Assembly: GCF_016904955.1 (NCBI RefSeq)
Contig: NZ_JADIKE010000025.1
Span: forward strand, 58,866-122,865
Direction of reading: 5' to 3'
Source: Dyella flava
Lineage (GTDB): Bacteria > Pseudomonadota > Gammaproteobacteria > Xanthomonadales > Rhodanobacteraceae
Length of the DNA stretch: 64,000 bases
Below are positions 15,937 to 26,068 of this stretch, piece by piece. Positions within the stretch are counted from its first letter, which is position 1, and each line of letters opens with the position of its first letter. The position numbers were made by a program, and so were the translations under genes. A model generated the notes under the pieces. That model was not told the DNA's origin. It saw nothing but the letters and a program-made list of their open reading frames with translations, and searched no databases.

Positions 15937-17229
15937 TCAGGCCGCTGCCGGCACGGCGATAGGCGCCTTCGAGCGCCGCGCCTTGTCATGGAAGTACAGC
16001 GCCGACACCAGCGTGATCAGCATGCCGATGCTGGACAGTGTCATCACCGTATCGGCGTAGAACGACGCCCAGGACAGATGCATGCCGCCGAATTCCTTCA
16101 CCAGGATCACCGCGACGCTGCCCATGTAACCGCTGCTGTCGGCGATATACATGATGAAGCCGACATTGCCGCCCACGCGGAAGGTGGCCAGCATGCGTTC
16201 AAAGAAAGTGGCGTTGTACGGCACGTAGGCCAGGTACAGACCGAAGCCGGTCAGGCCGATCCAGCCCAGCGGATCGATCATCGCGTGGTTGTGCATCCAG
16301 GTGGCCAGCACCGCGATGGCAAAGCCGCCGAAGATCAGCACGTGGTTGAGCATCAGCGCTTTGAGGTTGTCGCGCACGATCATGGTGAAGGCGGTGATGA
16401 TCAGCACGGCGATGGCAATCGGTACTTCGGTTTCGGTGAACACGGAAGCATCACCGCCGCGGCCCAGATCGCTCCAGATTTCCGCGGCGAAGTTGTCGCG
16501 GAAATCGCGGGTCACGGTCAGCGCGATATAGGCCATGACGATCATCGCGATGCCGGGCAGGAAACGCGCGAGGAAGGCGCGGCGCGTAGCGGCATCCATC
16601 GGCACGCGCATGCTGCGCGCGGCGACATCGGCGGCGTCCGGCCCGGGCAGATGTTCCAGGATCCAGGTCGACAGGCACAGCGGTGGGATAAACAGCATGC
16701 CGGTGGTGAACGGCATCCAGAACTCGCTGACATGCCAGCGCATCATCAGCCACATGCCGACCGACTTCACCACGCCCGAGCCCACGATAAAGCTGGCGCA
16801 CATGAATGCGCCCATCATCTCCGTACCGCGGCGACCTTCCAGATAGCCGAAGATCACGCCCCACACCATACCCAGCGGCAGACCGTTGAGGAACAGGAAG
16901 GGAATGTTCCAGGGCGCCGGGGTCAGCGCGAAGCCGAGCAGCGCGATCCATGCAAAGCCGATCAGTTCGGCCAGCGTACGTGCGCGCCGCTGGCGCTGGA
17001 TTTCCGCGATCCAGGTAATGCCGCGCACCTTGCTCAGCATGTAGCCCATCACCTGCGCGATCACCAGCCAGACCTTGTAATCGATGCCGGCCAGATGCAG
17101 GCCGTCGAACGACGCAGCCGTGAACGGCTTGCGGAACGCGTACATCGACGCATAGGCCAGGAACGCGGCCGATCCGGCCAGCACATTGATCGCCATGGGA
17201 TGGCGACGGATATCGGATATACGCGACAC
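15937..17229 (-). CDS. DUF5690 multi-pass membrane protein (MFS-like)
   Basis: The product (up to 430 residues) has about 11-12 hydrophobic segments and the family-typical start FLAYASMYAFRKPFTAA, resembling sugar-phosphate/glycerol-3-phosphate antiporters of the major facilitator type. The conserved segment FIMYIADSSGYMGSVAVIL is characteristic of DUF5690. Substrate is unknown. The frame opens with GTG at 17229; ATG at 17196 is also possible and neither has a clear ribosome site. It converges on DUF899, 38 bp apart. Being 2 kb from the C-P lyase genes, it could carry a phosphorylated solute, but this is speculation. Confidence 0.75.
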   Translation of the reverse strand: MSRISDIRRHPMAINVLAGSAAFLAYASMYAFRKPFTAASFDGLHLAGIDYKVWLVIAQVMGYMLSKVRGITWIAEIQRQRRARTLAELIGFAWIALLGFALTPAPWNIPFLFLNGLPLGMVWGVIFGYLEGRRGTEMMGAFMCASFIVGSGVVKSVGMWLMMRWHVSEFWMPFTTGMLFIPPLCLSTWILEHLPGPDAADVAARSMRVPMDAATRRAFLARFLPGIAMIVMAYIALTVTRDFRDNFAAEIWSDLGRGGDASVFTETEVPIAIAVLIITAFTMIVRDNLKALMLNHVLIFGGFAIAVLATWMHNHAMIDPLGWIGLTGFGLYLAYVPYNATFFERMLATFRVGGNVGFIMYIADSSGYMGSVAVILVKEFGGMHLSWASFYADTVMTLSSIGMLITLVSALYFHDKARRSKAPIAVPAAA

Positions 17230-17328
17230 GAAAAAACCCGCCAGAGTCAGCCGATGCGGCCGTGTCGGCAGGGTGAAGGGCGCAGGTTACAGCGGCATGG
17301 CGATCGCTAGCCGCCGGACCGCCGGCGT

Positions 17329-17663
17329 CTAAGCGGCAATTTCCTGCGCGAAGCCGGCGATGATGACCCGCGGCCAGCGTTCGAAGCGGGCGTCGTAGTT
17401 GTCGAACACGCCCGGACCGACGGGGCGTAGAGCCGGGTGTCGGTCAGGCGGGAGCCCGAGACCATGCTGGCGCCATCGCAATAGCGAAGCAGGGTTTGGC
17501 GCGATTTCGCCCATAGGCTGCCGCCCATTCCGGCCACGTCGCAGGTTACGGTTGGTGCTGAAAGGATTCAGCCCTCGACCAGTACCTGGGTGGCCGAGTC
17601 ATCCACCAGGTCCCGCTTGTTCTTGAAGCGCCAGTAGAGCGTGGGCGCCCTCACACGCGAAAC
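17329..17663 (-). pseudogene. Degraded TetR-family regulator
   Basis: On the minus strand, 17663-17571 encodes the end of a TetR helix-turn-helix, APTLYWRFKNKRDLVD. An in-frame TGA follows at 17568-17570. The same frame then resumes with TetR C-domain-like LLRYCDGASMVSGSRLTDTR (about 17475-17416), then a shift to another frame ends near 17329. The first HTH helix is missing. The wreck directly follows the MFS exporter gene it would normally regulate. About 75 bp on the left (17230-17306) and 125 bp on the right (17664-17787) hold nothing else recognisable. Confidence 0.75.
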
Positions 17664-17787
17664 GAGGCTATGACATCTCATCCGATACCTTGCTGCTGAT
17701 TCGACCGGATGGCTACGTTGGTCTCGTAACGAAGGACAAGGCGCCCACACCCATCGCGTCTTATTTGCAGACTTGCCTGCCGCAGGC

Positions 17788-19191
17788 TCAATAATCCACG
17801 GCGTCCACACTGCTGTGCCTGGATACGACCATCGACGCCATGCTGCGAAACGCCAGCACGGCTACGACCAGCAACAACAACACCGCGATCAGCGATGACA
17901 AATGCAGGCCTCGCACGATCTGATCGTTGCGATCGCCCGCCAATGCGCCGAACAGGGCCACGCCCATTGCACCGGCAGCTTGTCGTGCGGCGTTCAGTAC
18001 ACCCGACGCCGTACCTGAAGCTTCCTTTTCCACCGCCGAGAGCACGGTCGTCGTCATCGCCGGAACTCCGAGCCCCATGCCCAGCGGCAACAGGGCGAAT
18101 GCCGGCAGCATCAGCAAGTACGGGCTGCTTGCACCAAGCAGCAGGAACAAACCGAAGCCCGCGGCATCGATCAGGGCGCCCAATACCATTGGCAGGCGCG
18201 CGCCGACTTTTCCCACCAGCCAGCCGCTGAAGATATTGACGCCGAAGAAGGTGGCGGTAAGTGGGAGGTATGCCAGGCCGGTATGCAAGGCGCTGTAGCC
18301 AAGCACGCGCTGAAGATAAAGGCTGAGCAGGAAGACGATGCCGTAGTAAGTGAAGTTCATGATGATGCCGTACGTGACGGCCATGCTGAATCCTGGCGCT
18401 TTGAAAAAACGCAGCGGCAGCATCGGCGCAGGACTGCGCGATTCGACCAGCAGGAACAGGGGTACGGTGATCAATATCGTGATCACGCAGCACAGCACCA
18501 ACGGATGCGTCCAGCCCAGCGGATGCGCCTCGATCACCGCCATGGTGAGTCCCGTCAACGCCAGGATGGCCAGCAGTTGCCCGGGCAGATCGAAATGCCG
18601 ATGCCGTGCTTTGTGCTCCGTTTCCGGTACGCGCAACGTGAGCCATGCGCCGAACAGGCAGACCGGCACATTCACGAAGAAAATGCTGCGCCAGTTGGCG
18701 ATGCTCATCAGCAAACCGCCGACGATAGGACCCGCAGCAATCGTGATGCTGCCGGCCGCCGTCCACCAACCCACCGCACGGGCGCGCAAGCTGTGTTCGT
18801 GAGCGGTGGCGTGACTGAGCAGGGCGAGTGAACACGGCATCATCGCGGCCGCCCCCAGGCCTTGCAGGGCTCTGCCGATAATCAGCGTCACGGTGTCAGT
18901 CGCGCAGCCACACAGCATCGAAGCGAGGGCAAACATCGCCATGCCGCCGAGATAGACCCGGCGTGCGCCAAGCCGATCGCCGAGGTAGCCCATGCCGAGC
19001 AGCAGCGCTGCAAAGGTCAGTGCATAGGCATCCACCACCCACTGCAGGCCGGCCACGCCGGTATGCAGATCATTGGCCATGTGCGGCAAGGCGACGTTGA
19101 CGATGGTGACATCGAGTTGTACCAGCGCGAAGCCGAAACTCGTCGCGGTAGTGATGCGCGCGATGCCGCGGTGAAAAGATCGCTGGTTCAT
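17788..19191 (-). CDS. MFS drug exporter, DHA2 (EmrB/QacA) family
   Basis: The 467-residue protein has about 14 membrane segments, the DHA2 signature QLDVTIVNVALPHM in helix 1, and motif A (GYLGDRLGARRVYLGG). Members expel drugs and other hydrophobic compounds by proton antiport. ATG 19191 is favoured over the upstream TTG 19197. The neighbouring TetR repressor is a pseudogene, so local repression is probably lost. Confidence 0.88.
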   Translation of the reverse strand: MNQRSFHRGIARITTATSFGFALVQLDVTIVNVALPHMANDLHTGVAGLQWVVDAYALTFAALLLGMGYLGDRLGARRVYLGGMAMFALASMLCGCATDTVTLIIGRALQGLGAAAMMPCSLALLSHATAHEHSLRARAVGWWTAAGSITIAAGPIVGGLLMSIANWRSIFFVNVPVCLFGAWLTLRVPETEHKARHRHFDLPGQLLAILALTGLTMAVIEAHPLGWTHPLVLCCVITILITVPLFLLVESRSPAPMLPLRFFKAPGFSMAVTYGIIMNFTYYGIVFLLSLYLQRVLGYSALHTGLAYLPLTATFFGVNIFSGWLVGKVGARLPMVLGALIDAAGFGLFLLLGASSPYLLMLPAFALLPLGMGLGVPAMTTTVLSAVEKEASGTASGVLNAARQAAGAMGVALFGALAGDRNDQIVRGLHLSSLIAVLLLLVVAVLAFRSMASMVVSRHSSVDAVDY

Positions 19192-19299
19192 CACCAATCA
19201 GGTCTGGCGGGCGGATGGTTGAAGCTTATGGCGCTGCGATGATGGATATTTTGTTGTGGGACGTAATATCCGGATTTTGTTCAGGGTAAAGGACTCCGC

Positions 19300-19505
19300 T
19301 TTTCCTCCGGGGCACGCGGGGAGAGCACATGGATGTGCTCGGCTATGAGGAGCGAGGAGAGGACCGAGGTGAGGGGTCAACCTCGCGAAGAGCTTTGCAG
19401 AAATAGCAGGCGCAGCTTTGAAGATCACCGCAAGCGCGGCCCCTCACCCCAACCCCCGGATCAAGTCCGGGGCAGGCTCTCTCCCCGGAGGGGAGAGGGA
19501 GTAGA
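19300..19505. repeat. REP-like palindromes between MFS and S9 peptidase genes
   Basis: The right copy (19440-19504) is clear: CCCCTCACCCCAACCCCC, an inserted CCGGATCAAGTCCGGGGCAGG palindrome, then CTCTCCCCGGAGGGGAGAGGG. The left half (about 19300-19380) is a decayed inverse copy ending GGTGAGGGGTCAA. These fill most of the 327-bp gap; no gene is visible. Confidence 0.75.
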
Positions 19506-19518
19506 GCGCGAGATCGCG

Positions 19519-21951
19519 TTAGTGGGCAGCCGTGGGCTTCACCCAGGTTTCGAACAACTCATCGATACGGCGGTATTCGTCGTACCACGAATCGGCGTGT
19601 TCGAATTCGTGTCGCTCCAGCGGATACACCGAGATCCAGAAGTTCTTCTTGTGCAGTTCGACGAAGCGTTCGTACAGGCGGACGGAGTCGCTGGCCATGA
19701 CGTTGTCGTCGATCAGGCCGTGGTTGATCAGCAGCGGATCGCGCAGGTTCTCGGCGTAGGTGATCGGCGAGCTGATCTTGTACGCCTCCGGATCGAGCTG
19801 CGGGGTGTTGAGGATGCCGGAAGTGTACTGGTCGTTGTAGGTGATCCAGTCAGCCGGCGGACGTTGCGCTGCGCCGGCGGCAAACTCGCCCGGTGCGCGC
19901 AGCAAGGCCATCTCGGTCATGAAGCCGCCGTAGCTGCCGCCATAGATGCCTACGCGCTTCGGATCGACGCCGTGGTTTTTCACCAGCCAGGCCTTGCCGT
20001 CGAGCAGGTCCTCCAGCTCGGGATGGCCCATCTGGCGATAGATGGCGGTGCGCCAGGCGCTGCCATAGCCTTGGGATGCGCGGTAATCCATATCGAGCAC
20101 CACGTAACCCTGTTGCACCAGCAGGTTGTTGAACAATTGCTCGTGCTGGTAGTAAGTGGCCGATTCGGTGACATCCTGCAGATAGCCCGCGCCATGCACA
20201 AAGATCACCGCGGGACGCGAGGACGCGGCGTCGGTTTCATTCGCGGGTCCATAGTATTTGGCGTAGATCACGCCGGCACCGTGCGATGACGGCACCTCGA
20301 CGATCTTCGGCTCGATCCACGCGTGCGCGGTGAAGCCCGGCTTCATGGTGTTGGTGAGTTCGCGCGATGTACCACCTTGCGCACTCTGCACCGCCAGCTG
20401 CGGCAACACGTAGGCGGACGAATGCAACACGGCAAGCTGATTGCCATCGGGCGATAGTGCGAACTGATCCATGCCGCCGTACTGGGTGACACGGCTCAAG
20501 CTGCCACCGCTCGACGGCACGCGATACACGTCATAGCTGTACGGCGCCACCTGGTTGGTGCGCAGGTAAAACCATTTGCCGTCGTTGGAAAGCTGCGGTT
20601 CGCTGACTTCGAACTTGCCGCTAGTCAGGGCCTTGGCCGCACCATCCAACGGCTTTGTATAAAGCTGGGAGTAGCCGGCTTCCTCACTGAGGTACCACAG
20701 CGTGCGGTTGTCCTTGAGCCAGCCGAAATCGTTGAAGACCCAGTTGATCCACGCATCGTTGTGCAGACGATGCTGCGGCACGAACGCGTGCTTGCTGAAA
20801 TCGATGGTGGCGATCCAGCGATCCTTGTTGTCGATGGAAAGAAATTCCAGCGCGACGTTGCTTCCATCGTCGTTCCACGCGATGCCCGCGGTGCCGCTAT
20901 CCATGCTGTACATCGTCACGGGGCGCACATCGGGCGCCTTCAGTGCCTTGGCTTCGTCGTCCTTGCCGGCCTTTTCGAGCGCGGCGACGGTTTTGCCGCG
21001 GATCGCCTTGAGCGGATCGTCCTTGATGCCGGGAAGGTTGTCGGTGGAGAGCGGGTATTGCTTGTGCGTGCTCAGATCGAGCAGCAGCACCGACTGCGGC
21101 GCCGGATCATTGCGGCCGACATAGGTGCGCGCATCTTCGGTTTCGGTGTAGCCCGATTCGGTGACGTAGTGAACCACGTACGGCGCTTTGCCATCCTCGT
21201 AATGCGCCGGTTGCGTCACCACCAGCATCCAGCGACCGTCCGGCGAGAGCTCGGTATCCACGGCCTGCACTTTGTCGCCGAGATAGAACGGCAGCGGCGC
21301 ACGGGTGGGATCGCCCGCAGCCAAGGCTTCCTGGTCCGCGTGCAGGGCATCTTTGTCCTGCTTGTTTTGGCGCAGCTCCTTGAACAGGTCGAGCTGTTGC
21401 TGTTCCAGCGTGGAAGGCTGCTTGGCCTGCGGATCGTCGGTGAATTTCAACACCGCTGCGGGCGAGGTGACGCCGCTGGCCAGGTCATAGATGTACCAGT
21501 TGTTACCGTCGCGGAATTGCAGCGAACGGCCATCGCCGGAAAACTGCGGTGATGATTCCGGCTGCGGGCTGCGCGTCACCTGCACGCGCCGGCCGCTGGC
21601 CAGATCGACCAGGAAGACATCGCCATGCAGGATGAAGGCGGCATGCTGGTGCGCGCGGTCATATACCGCCGGGCCTTCCGCCTGGGCCATGGCCGACGGA
21701 GCGAGCCTGGTGCTCTGGCCGGTGGCGGGATCGACACGGTAGAGGTCATGCACCGGACTGCCGTCGCGCTTGAGGCTGTAATACAGGTTGCGGCCGTCGA
21801 CGCTCCAATACGGATTTTCCACCGCCTGACCCATCCAATCCGGATTGGCCATGATGGTTTCCAGATCAAGCGGTTGCGCACTCGGCGCGGTTTCTGCTGC
21901 CACGGGCAGGACGGAAAAGGCTATGAGACCGGCAAGCAGCAGGCGGCGCAT
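19519..21951 (-). CDS. Secreted S9-family serine peptidase (DPP IV-like)
   Basis: The 810-residue protein has a signal peptide (MRRLLLAGLIAFSVLPVAAE), an N-terminal beta-propeller built of WD/PD40-like repeats, and a C-terminal alpha/beta hydrolase domain. The nucleophile is in GIYGGSYGGFMTE (Ser about 669). Asp (DDNVM) and His (PLERHEFEHAD) complete the triad. It should cleave proline- or alanine-containing oligopeptides in the periplasm. GGAG lies 6 nt before the ATG. It is divergent from another S9 gene with 140 bp between. Confidence 0.9.
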   Translation of the reverse strand: MRRLLLAGLIAFSVLPVAAETAPSAQPLDLETIMANPDWMGQAVENPYWSVDGRNLYYSLKRDGSPVHDLYRVDPATGQSTRLAPSAMAQAEGPAVYDRAHQHAAFILHGDVFLVDLASGRRVQVTRSPQPESSPQFSGDGRSLQFRDGNNWYIYDLASGVTSPAAVLKFTDDPQAKQPSTLEQQQLDLFKELRQNKQDKDALHADQEALAAGDPTRAPLPFYLGDKVQAVDTELSPDGRWMLVVTQPAHYEDGKAPYVVHYVTESGYTETEDARTYVGRNDPAPQSVLLLDLSTHKQYPLSTDNLPGIKDDPLKAIRGKTVAALEKAGKDDEAKALKAPDVRPVTMYSMDSGTAGIAWNDDGSNVALEFLSIDNKDRWIATIDFSKHAFVPQHRLHNDAWINWVFNDFGWLKDNRTLWYLSEEAGYSQLYTKPLDGAAKALTSGKFEVSEPQLSNDGKWFYLRTNQVAPYSYDVYRVPSSGGSLSRVTQYGGMDQFALSPDGNQLAVLHSSAYVLPQLAVQSAQGGTSRELTNTMKPGFTAHAWIEPKIVEVPSSHGAGVIYAKYYGPANETDAASSRPAVIFVHGAGYLQDVTESATYYQHEQLFNNLLVQQGYVVLDMDYRASQGYGSAWRTAIYRQMGHPELEDLLDGKAWLVKNHGVDPKRVGIYGGSYGGFMTEMALLRAPGEFAAGAAQRPPADWITYNDQYTSGILNTPQLDPEAYKISSPITYAENLRDPLLINHGLIDDNVMASDSVRLYERFVELHKKNFWISVYPLERHEFEHADSWYDEYRRIDELFETWVKPTAAH

Positions 21952-22091
21952 GGATCGCTCCGTAGTCGAAAACCGGTCAGCATAGCCAAGCGCGCCGGTC
22001 TGGCAAGCGCCAAGGGTCCCGTTCCTTGGTATGCCGCGCGCGGTTTAGGCTGGGAGGCCAGCCGCACATCCTTGCGGCATAGAAGGAACCC

Positions 22092-24203
22092 ATGCCTATG
22101 CATTCCTTATTGCGTCGCCTGCCTGTTCTTGCCCTGGCTGCGGCCGTTGCCGCGCATGCCAGTAACGCATCACCACCACCCGCTTCGCCTGCGCATCCCG
22201 CTTCCAGCAGCTTGCACGGCGTGACGGTGGACGATCCTTATCGCTGGCTGGAGAACCCGCAGGATCCGGCCGTGCAAGCATGGATCGCCGCGCAGAACGC
22301 CCATACCGAAGCCGTGCTTGCCGCCATGCCCGACGGCAAGGCGATGAATGCGCGCGTGCAGCAGCTCGCGATCACTTCGACCACGCGTTCTTCGCCGTTG
22401 CTGGCCGGCGGCACGCTGTTCTACATGCAGGAAACACCGCCGCAACCGCAGCCGCAACTGATGGCGCAGGCCTGGCCGAATGGCAAGGCGCGCGTGCTGG
22501 TGGATCTCAATGCGAATGAGGGCAATACCGCCATCACCGGTTACTGGCCGTCGCCGAGTGGCCGTTATCTGGCGTACGGCACCGCCGAGGGCGGTAGCGA
22601 GCTGACCACCTTGCATGTGCTGGATGTCACCACCGGCAAAGCATTGAGCGATGCCTTGCCATATGCCGGCGGTGGTACCACGCCGGAGGGCGTGGCCTGG
22701 GACGCGGACGAGCACGGCTTTACCTATGTGCGCTTCCCGCTGCCGCCCGCGGGCAAGGAAGTGCGCCAGTTCGATGCGGCGCTGGTGCATCACGTGATCG
22801 GCCAGGCATCGACATCCGATCGCGTGGTGTTCGGCCAGGCTTATTCGAAAGCGGCCGAATATCGTTTGCTCACCTCGCCAGGCGCCAGGCAGCTGGCCGT
22901 GCTTGCCAACGTGGGCGACGGCGGTCCGGCCGAGGTCTATCTGCGCGAAGGCACCCGCTGGAACAAGGTGCTGGGCGACGAGGCCAACGTACGCGGCGCC
23001 AGCTGGGTTGGCCAGCGCCTGCTCGTGACCAGCTTTGCCGATGCGCCGCGCGGCAAGGTGCTGGCGATCGATGCGCAAGGCAAGGTCAGCACGGTAGTGG
23101 CGCAGCGTGATGGCGCGCTGCAAGACGTGGAGCCGGTCGCCGGTGGTTTTCTGGTGACACGCAGCTGGGGTCCGGACTGGTGGGTAGAGCAGTACGACGC
23201 ACAAGGCCAGTTCGTGCGCCGCGTCGGGCTGCCGGAACATGATATCGGCGTTGAAGGCATCGCCTCCGATGAGGGGCAGGATCACGCACTGATCACCTAC
23301 GGCGGCTGGACCCTGCCCTCGCGCTGGGCCGACTTCGATGCAAAGACCGGTACGGTGAACACGGTGTTCGAAGTGAAGCCCGCCGGTGATTACAGCAAGG
23401 TTGAGGTGCAGCACGTCGAGGGCGTGTCGAAGGATGGCACCAAGGTGCCGGTCACGGTGTTGTCGATGCACGGCATCACGCCCAATGGCCAGCGCCCGAC
23501 CATTCTCTACAGCTACGGCGGCTTCGATATTCCGATCGCCCCGCACTTCGTCGGTCCGGAACTGGCCTGGCTGGAACGCGGTGGCGTGCTGGCCTTCGCC
23601 AATATCCGCGGCGGCAATGAATACGGCGAGGATTGGCACGCACAGGGCCAGAAGCTGCACAAGCAGAACGTCTTCGACGATTTCCATGCCGCGGCGTTGG
23701 CGCTGCTCGATACACATTGGACCGACCGTCAGCATCTGGGCATTCTCGGCGGCAGCAATGGCGGCCTGTTGATGGGCGCGTCGCTGGTGCAACATCCGGG
23801 TGACTATCGCGCGGTGGTGTCGCTGGTGGGCATCTACGACATGATTCGCCATGAAACGGATTTCGCCAATGGCGCTTACAACGTCAGCGAATACGGCTCG
23901 ATCAGTGACCCGGCGCAGTTCAAGGCCACGCTGGCCTATTCACCGTTGCAGAACGTGAAGCCGCATACCGCGTATCCGGCGGTCTTGATGACCACCGGCG
24001 CCAACGATCCGCGGGTTGCGCCGTGGCAGTCGCGCAAGTTCACCGCAGCGTTGCAGAACGCCACGAGCTCGGATCAACCGATTCTGTTGTTGACGCGCAT
24101 GAATGCCGGGCACGGCATCGGTGCGCCGTTTAGTCAGCGGGTGGGAAATACGGCGATCCTGCTGACGTTCTTCGCGCAGGAGCTCGGCCTGGCTGCGAAG
24201 TAG
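22092..24203 (+). CDS. Secreted prolyl oligopeptidase (S9A)
   Basis: The 703-residue protein has a signal sequence ([20 protein letters not shown]), then the S9A hallmark [19 protein letters not shown], a seven-bladed propeller, and the catalytic domain with [14 protein letters not shown] (Ser about 555), [13 protein letters not shown] (Asp) and NAGHGIGAP (His). It hydrolyses short peptides after proline. Start ATG 22092 has AGAAGGAA just upstream. It is divergent from the neighbouring S9 gene, so promoters share a 140-bp region. Confidence 0.93.
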   Translation: MPMHSLLRRLPVLALAAAVAAHASNASPPPASPAHPASSSLHGVTVDDPYRWLENPQDPAVQAWIAAQNAHTEAVLAAMPDGKAMNARVQQLAITSTTRSSPLLAGGTLFYMQETPPQPQPQLMAQAWPNGKARVLVDLNANEGNTAITGYWPSPSGRYLAYGTAEGGSELTTLHVLDVTTGKALSDALPYAGGGTTPEGVAWDADEHGFTYVRFPLPPAGKEVRQFDAALVHHVIGQASTSDRVVFGQAYSKAAEYRLLTSPGARQLAVLANVGDGGPAEVYLREGTRWNKVLGDEANVRGASWVGQRLLVTSFADAPRGKVLAIDAQGKVSTVVAQRDGALQDVEPVAGGFLVTRSWGPDWWVEQYDAQGQFVRRVGLPEHDIGVEGIASDEGQDHALITYGGWTLPSRWADFDAKTGTVNTVFEVKPAGDYSKVEVQHVEGVSKDGTKVPVTVLSMHGITPNGQRPTILYSYGGFDIPIAPHFVGPELAWLERGGVLAFANIRGGNEYGEDWHAQGQKLHKQNVFDDFHAAALALLDTHWTDRQHLGILGGSNGGLLMGASLVQHPGDYRAVVSLVGIYDMIRHETDFANGAYNVSEYGSISDPAQFKATLAYSPLQNVKPHTAYPAVLMTTGANDPRVAPWQSRKFTAALQNATSSDQPILLLTRMNAGHGIGAPFSQRVGNTAILLTFFAQELGLAAK

Positions 24204-24214
24204 CGTGTCGTGCT

Positions 24215-24245
24215 GGCTTGCCCCGGACTGGGTCCGGGGTAAGCC
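24215..24245 (+). terminator. Hairpin after the prolyl oligopeptidase gene
   Basis: The stem GGCTT/AAGCC and CCCCGGA/TCCGGGG encloses a short loop, 12 bp past the stop codon. No U-run follows, so it is either a Rho-type end signal or another genomic palindrome; a related CCGGATCAAGTCCGGGG lies at 19455-19472. Confidence 0.45.
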
Positions 24246-24306
24246 AACATGTTCGCGCGGGTTTTGTTGGGTTACGCTGCGCTGATCCCATCTACGTAGT
24301 TGCACC

Positions 24307-24972
24307 ATGAGCCTGCTTCCTGCTGTTGAAAACGAAACCGCCGCCAGCCCTACCTACAGTGTGATCTGGCTGCATGGCCTGGGCGCGGATGGGCATGACT
24401 TCGCCCCGATCGTGCCGGAGCTGGTTTCGCCGCAATGGCCGGCGTTGCGCTTCGTGTTTCCGCATGCACCGGTACGCCCGGTGACGGTGAACGGCGGCAT
24501 GCCGATGCGGGCCTGGTACGACATCTATGCGTTCGACCTGGTGGCACGCCAGGATGAAGCAGGCATGCGCGCATCGATCGCGCAGGTGGAAGCCCTGATT
24601 GCCCGCGAGCAGGAACGCGGGGTGCCGAGCGAGCGCATTCTTCTTGCGGGTTTTTCACAGGGCGGTGCGATTGCCCTGGCCGCCGGTCTGCGTCATGCGC
24701 AGAAGCTGGCGGGCATCATTGCCCTGTCCACCTACCTGCCGCTCGCCGGTTCGCTCGCTGCCGAACGCAGCGCGGCCAATGCGGCGGTACCGATCTTCTG
24801 GGGACATGGCACGCTGGATCCGGTGGTGGTCCTGCAACGCGGCCTCGACTCGCGCACTGCCCTGGAAGCGCTTGGCTACCACGTGGCATGGCATACCTAT
24901 CCGATGCCGCATGCGGTCTGCCCGGAGGAAATCGTGGATCTGCGCCACTGGATCGGCGAACGCCTGCGCTGA
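24307..24972 (+). CDS. Alpha/beta-hydrolase carboxylesterase
   Basis: The 221-residue protein is of the phospholipase/carboxylesterase (EstB) family: VIWLHGLGADGHDF near residue 18, the nucleophile elbow LLAGFSQGGAIAL (Ser about 117), GHGTLDPVV (Asp) and YPMPHAVCPEE (His). It hydrolyses short-chain esters in the cytoplasm; there is no signal peptide. It ends 31 bp before algZ on the same strand and may share its transcript. Confidence 0.92.
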   Translation: MSLLPAVENETAASPTYSVIWLHGLGADGHDFAPIVPELVSPQWPALRFVFPHAPVRPVTVNGGMPMRAWYDIYAFDLVARQDEAGMRASIAQVEALIAREQERGVPSERILLAGFSQGGAIALAAGLRHAQKLAGIIALSTYLPLAGSLAAERSAANAAVPIFWGHGTLDPVVVLQRGLDSRTALEALGYHVAWHTYPMPHAVCPEEIVDLRHWIGERLR

Positions 24973-25003
24973 AACCCTTCACGGCTGCGGGCATACTGCG
25001 CGC

Positions 25004-26068
25004 ATGCCGGAACCGACTGTCAAAGCGCCAAGCCAACCGCATAGTCCGCTGCCGGATTTCTGCAGCCTGCCGGTGATTTCCGCCTTGCTGGTGGTCGGTG
25101 CGCTGTGCGTCACGCTGGCCTGGCTGGCTCCGGAGAGCACCCGTGGCTGGCGCGGCTTCAGCGTCGGCATGCTGTTTGTGGAATGGCTGGGACTGGTGAC
25201 CGGGGTGGCGCTGTGCAAGCTGCGTCCCTGGTTGCTGCGTCTGCCCGGCTTGTTGCCGTATGCCGGTGTATGGGCGGTGATGGTGCTGATCGTGACCATC
25301 GGCAGCTTGCTGGCGCAATGGATGGACCGGGTGCTGGACATGCAGATGATCCTCAGCGCACAGAGCGCCTTCGTGCGCGACAACGCACTGATCGCCGCCC
25401 TGCTCGGCGCGGCCATGCTGCGTTATTTCTACGTACTGGCCGAATGGCAGGCACGCCTGGCGGCGGTGGCCCACGCCAAGGTGGAGGCCTTGCAGGCGCG
25501 CATCCGTCCGCACTTTCTGTTCAACAGCATGAATACGGTCGCCGCGCTGGTACGGGTCGATCCGGTGGCCGCCGAGCGTACCGTGGAAAATCTTTCGGAA
25601 CTGTTCCGCGCCGCCCTGGGACAGCACGACACGCATACCGCCACCTTGGGCGAGGAACTGCAACTGGTTGATCGCTACCTGGCAATTGAACAGTTGCGCC
25701 TCGGCGATCGCCTGCACGTGCGCCGTGAGTTTGATGACCTGCCGAGCGAGGCATCGCTGCCCCTGCTGCTGTTGCAGCCGCTGGTGGAAAACGCGGTGCG
25801 CCACGGCATCCAACCCTTGCGCGAAGGCGGCGAAGTGATCCTGCGCGTCAGGCGCGAAGACGGCATGATGCTGATCGAGATCGACAACCCGCTGGCCGAC
25901 GCACCGAGCACGGGTGGTAGCGGTCACGGCCTGAACAACGTGCGCCAGCGCGTGGCTTATCACTTTGGTACACGCGCGAATGTGGAAGCGGGGCCGCAGC
26001 AGGGCCGCTTTGTAGTGACATTGCGTTTGCCGGTGGAGATACGCCATGCGCGTGCTGATCGTCGATGA
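25004..26068 (+). CDS. algZ: AlgZ/FimS-like LytS-family sensor kinase
   Basis: The 354-residue protein has four membrane helices (about 22-42, 52-72, 85-105, 127-147). A His_kinase domain follows, with the phospho-acceptor motif RIRPHFLFNSMN (His170), then an HATPase with LVENAVRHG and GSGHGLNN. It would signal to the AlgR-like regulator encoded by the next gene, which overlaps it by 23 nt. The ATG at 25004 is chosen because the reading frame before it overlaps the esterase gene. The algZ-algR-hemC order is shared with pseudomonads. Confidence 0.88.
   Translation: MPEPTVKAPSQPHSPLPDFCSLPVISALLVVGALCVTLAWLAPESTRGWRGFSVGMLFVEWLGLVTGVALCKLRPWLLRLPGLLPYAGVWAVMVLIVTIGSLLAQWMDRVLDMQMILSAQSAFVRDNALIAALLGAAMLRYFYVLAEWQARLAAVAHAKVEALQARIRPHFLFNSMNTVAALVRVDPVAAERTVENLSELFRAALGQHDTHTATLGEELQLVDRYLAIEQLRLGDRLHVRREFDDLPSEASLPLLLLQPLVENAVRHGIQPLREGGEVILRVRREDGMMLIEIDNPLADAPSTGGSGHGLNNVRQRVAYHFGTRANVEAGPQQGRFVVTLRLPVEIRHARADRR

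Noticed and set aside
15826..17310. A 494-codon plus-strand frame rich in His, Gln and Asp
   Set aside because: It is antisense to the DUF5690 membrane protein; the odd composition is the complement of hydrophobic codons.
22170..23852. A 560-codon minus-strand frame
   Set aside because: It is antisense to the prolyl oligopeptidase, which has intact catalytic motifs.
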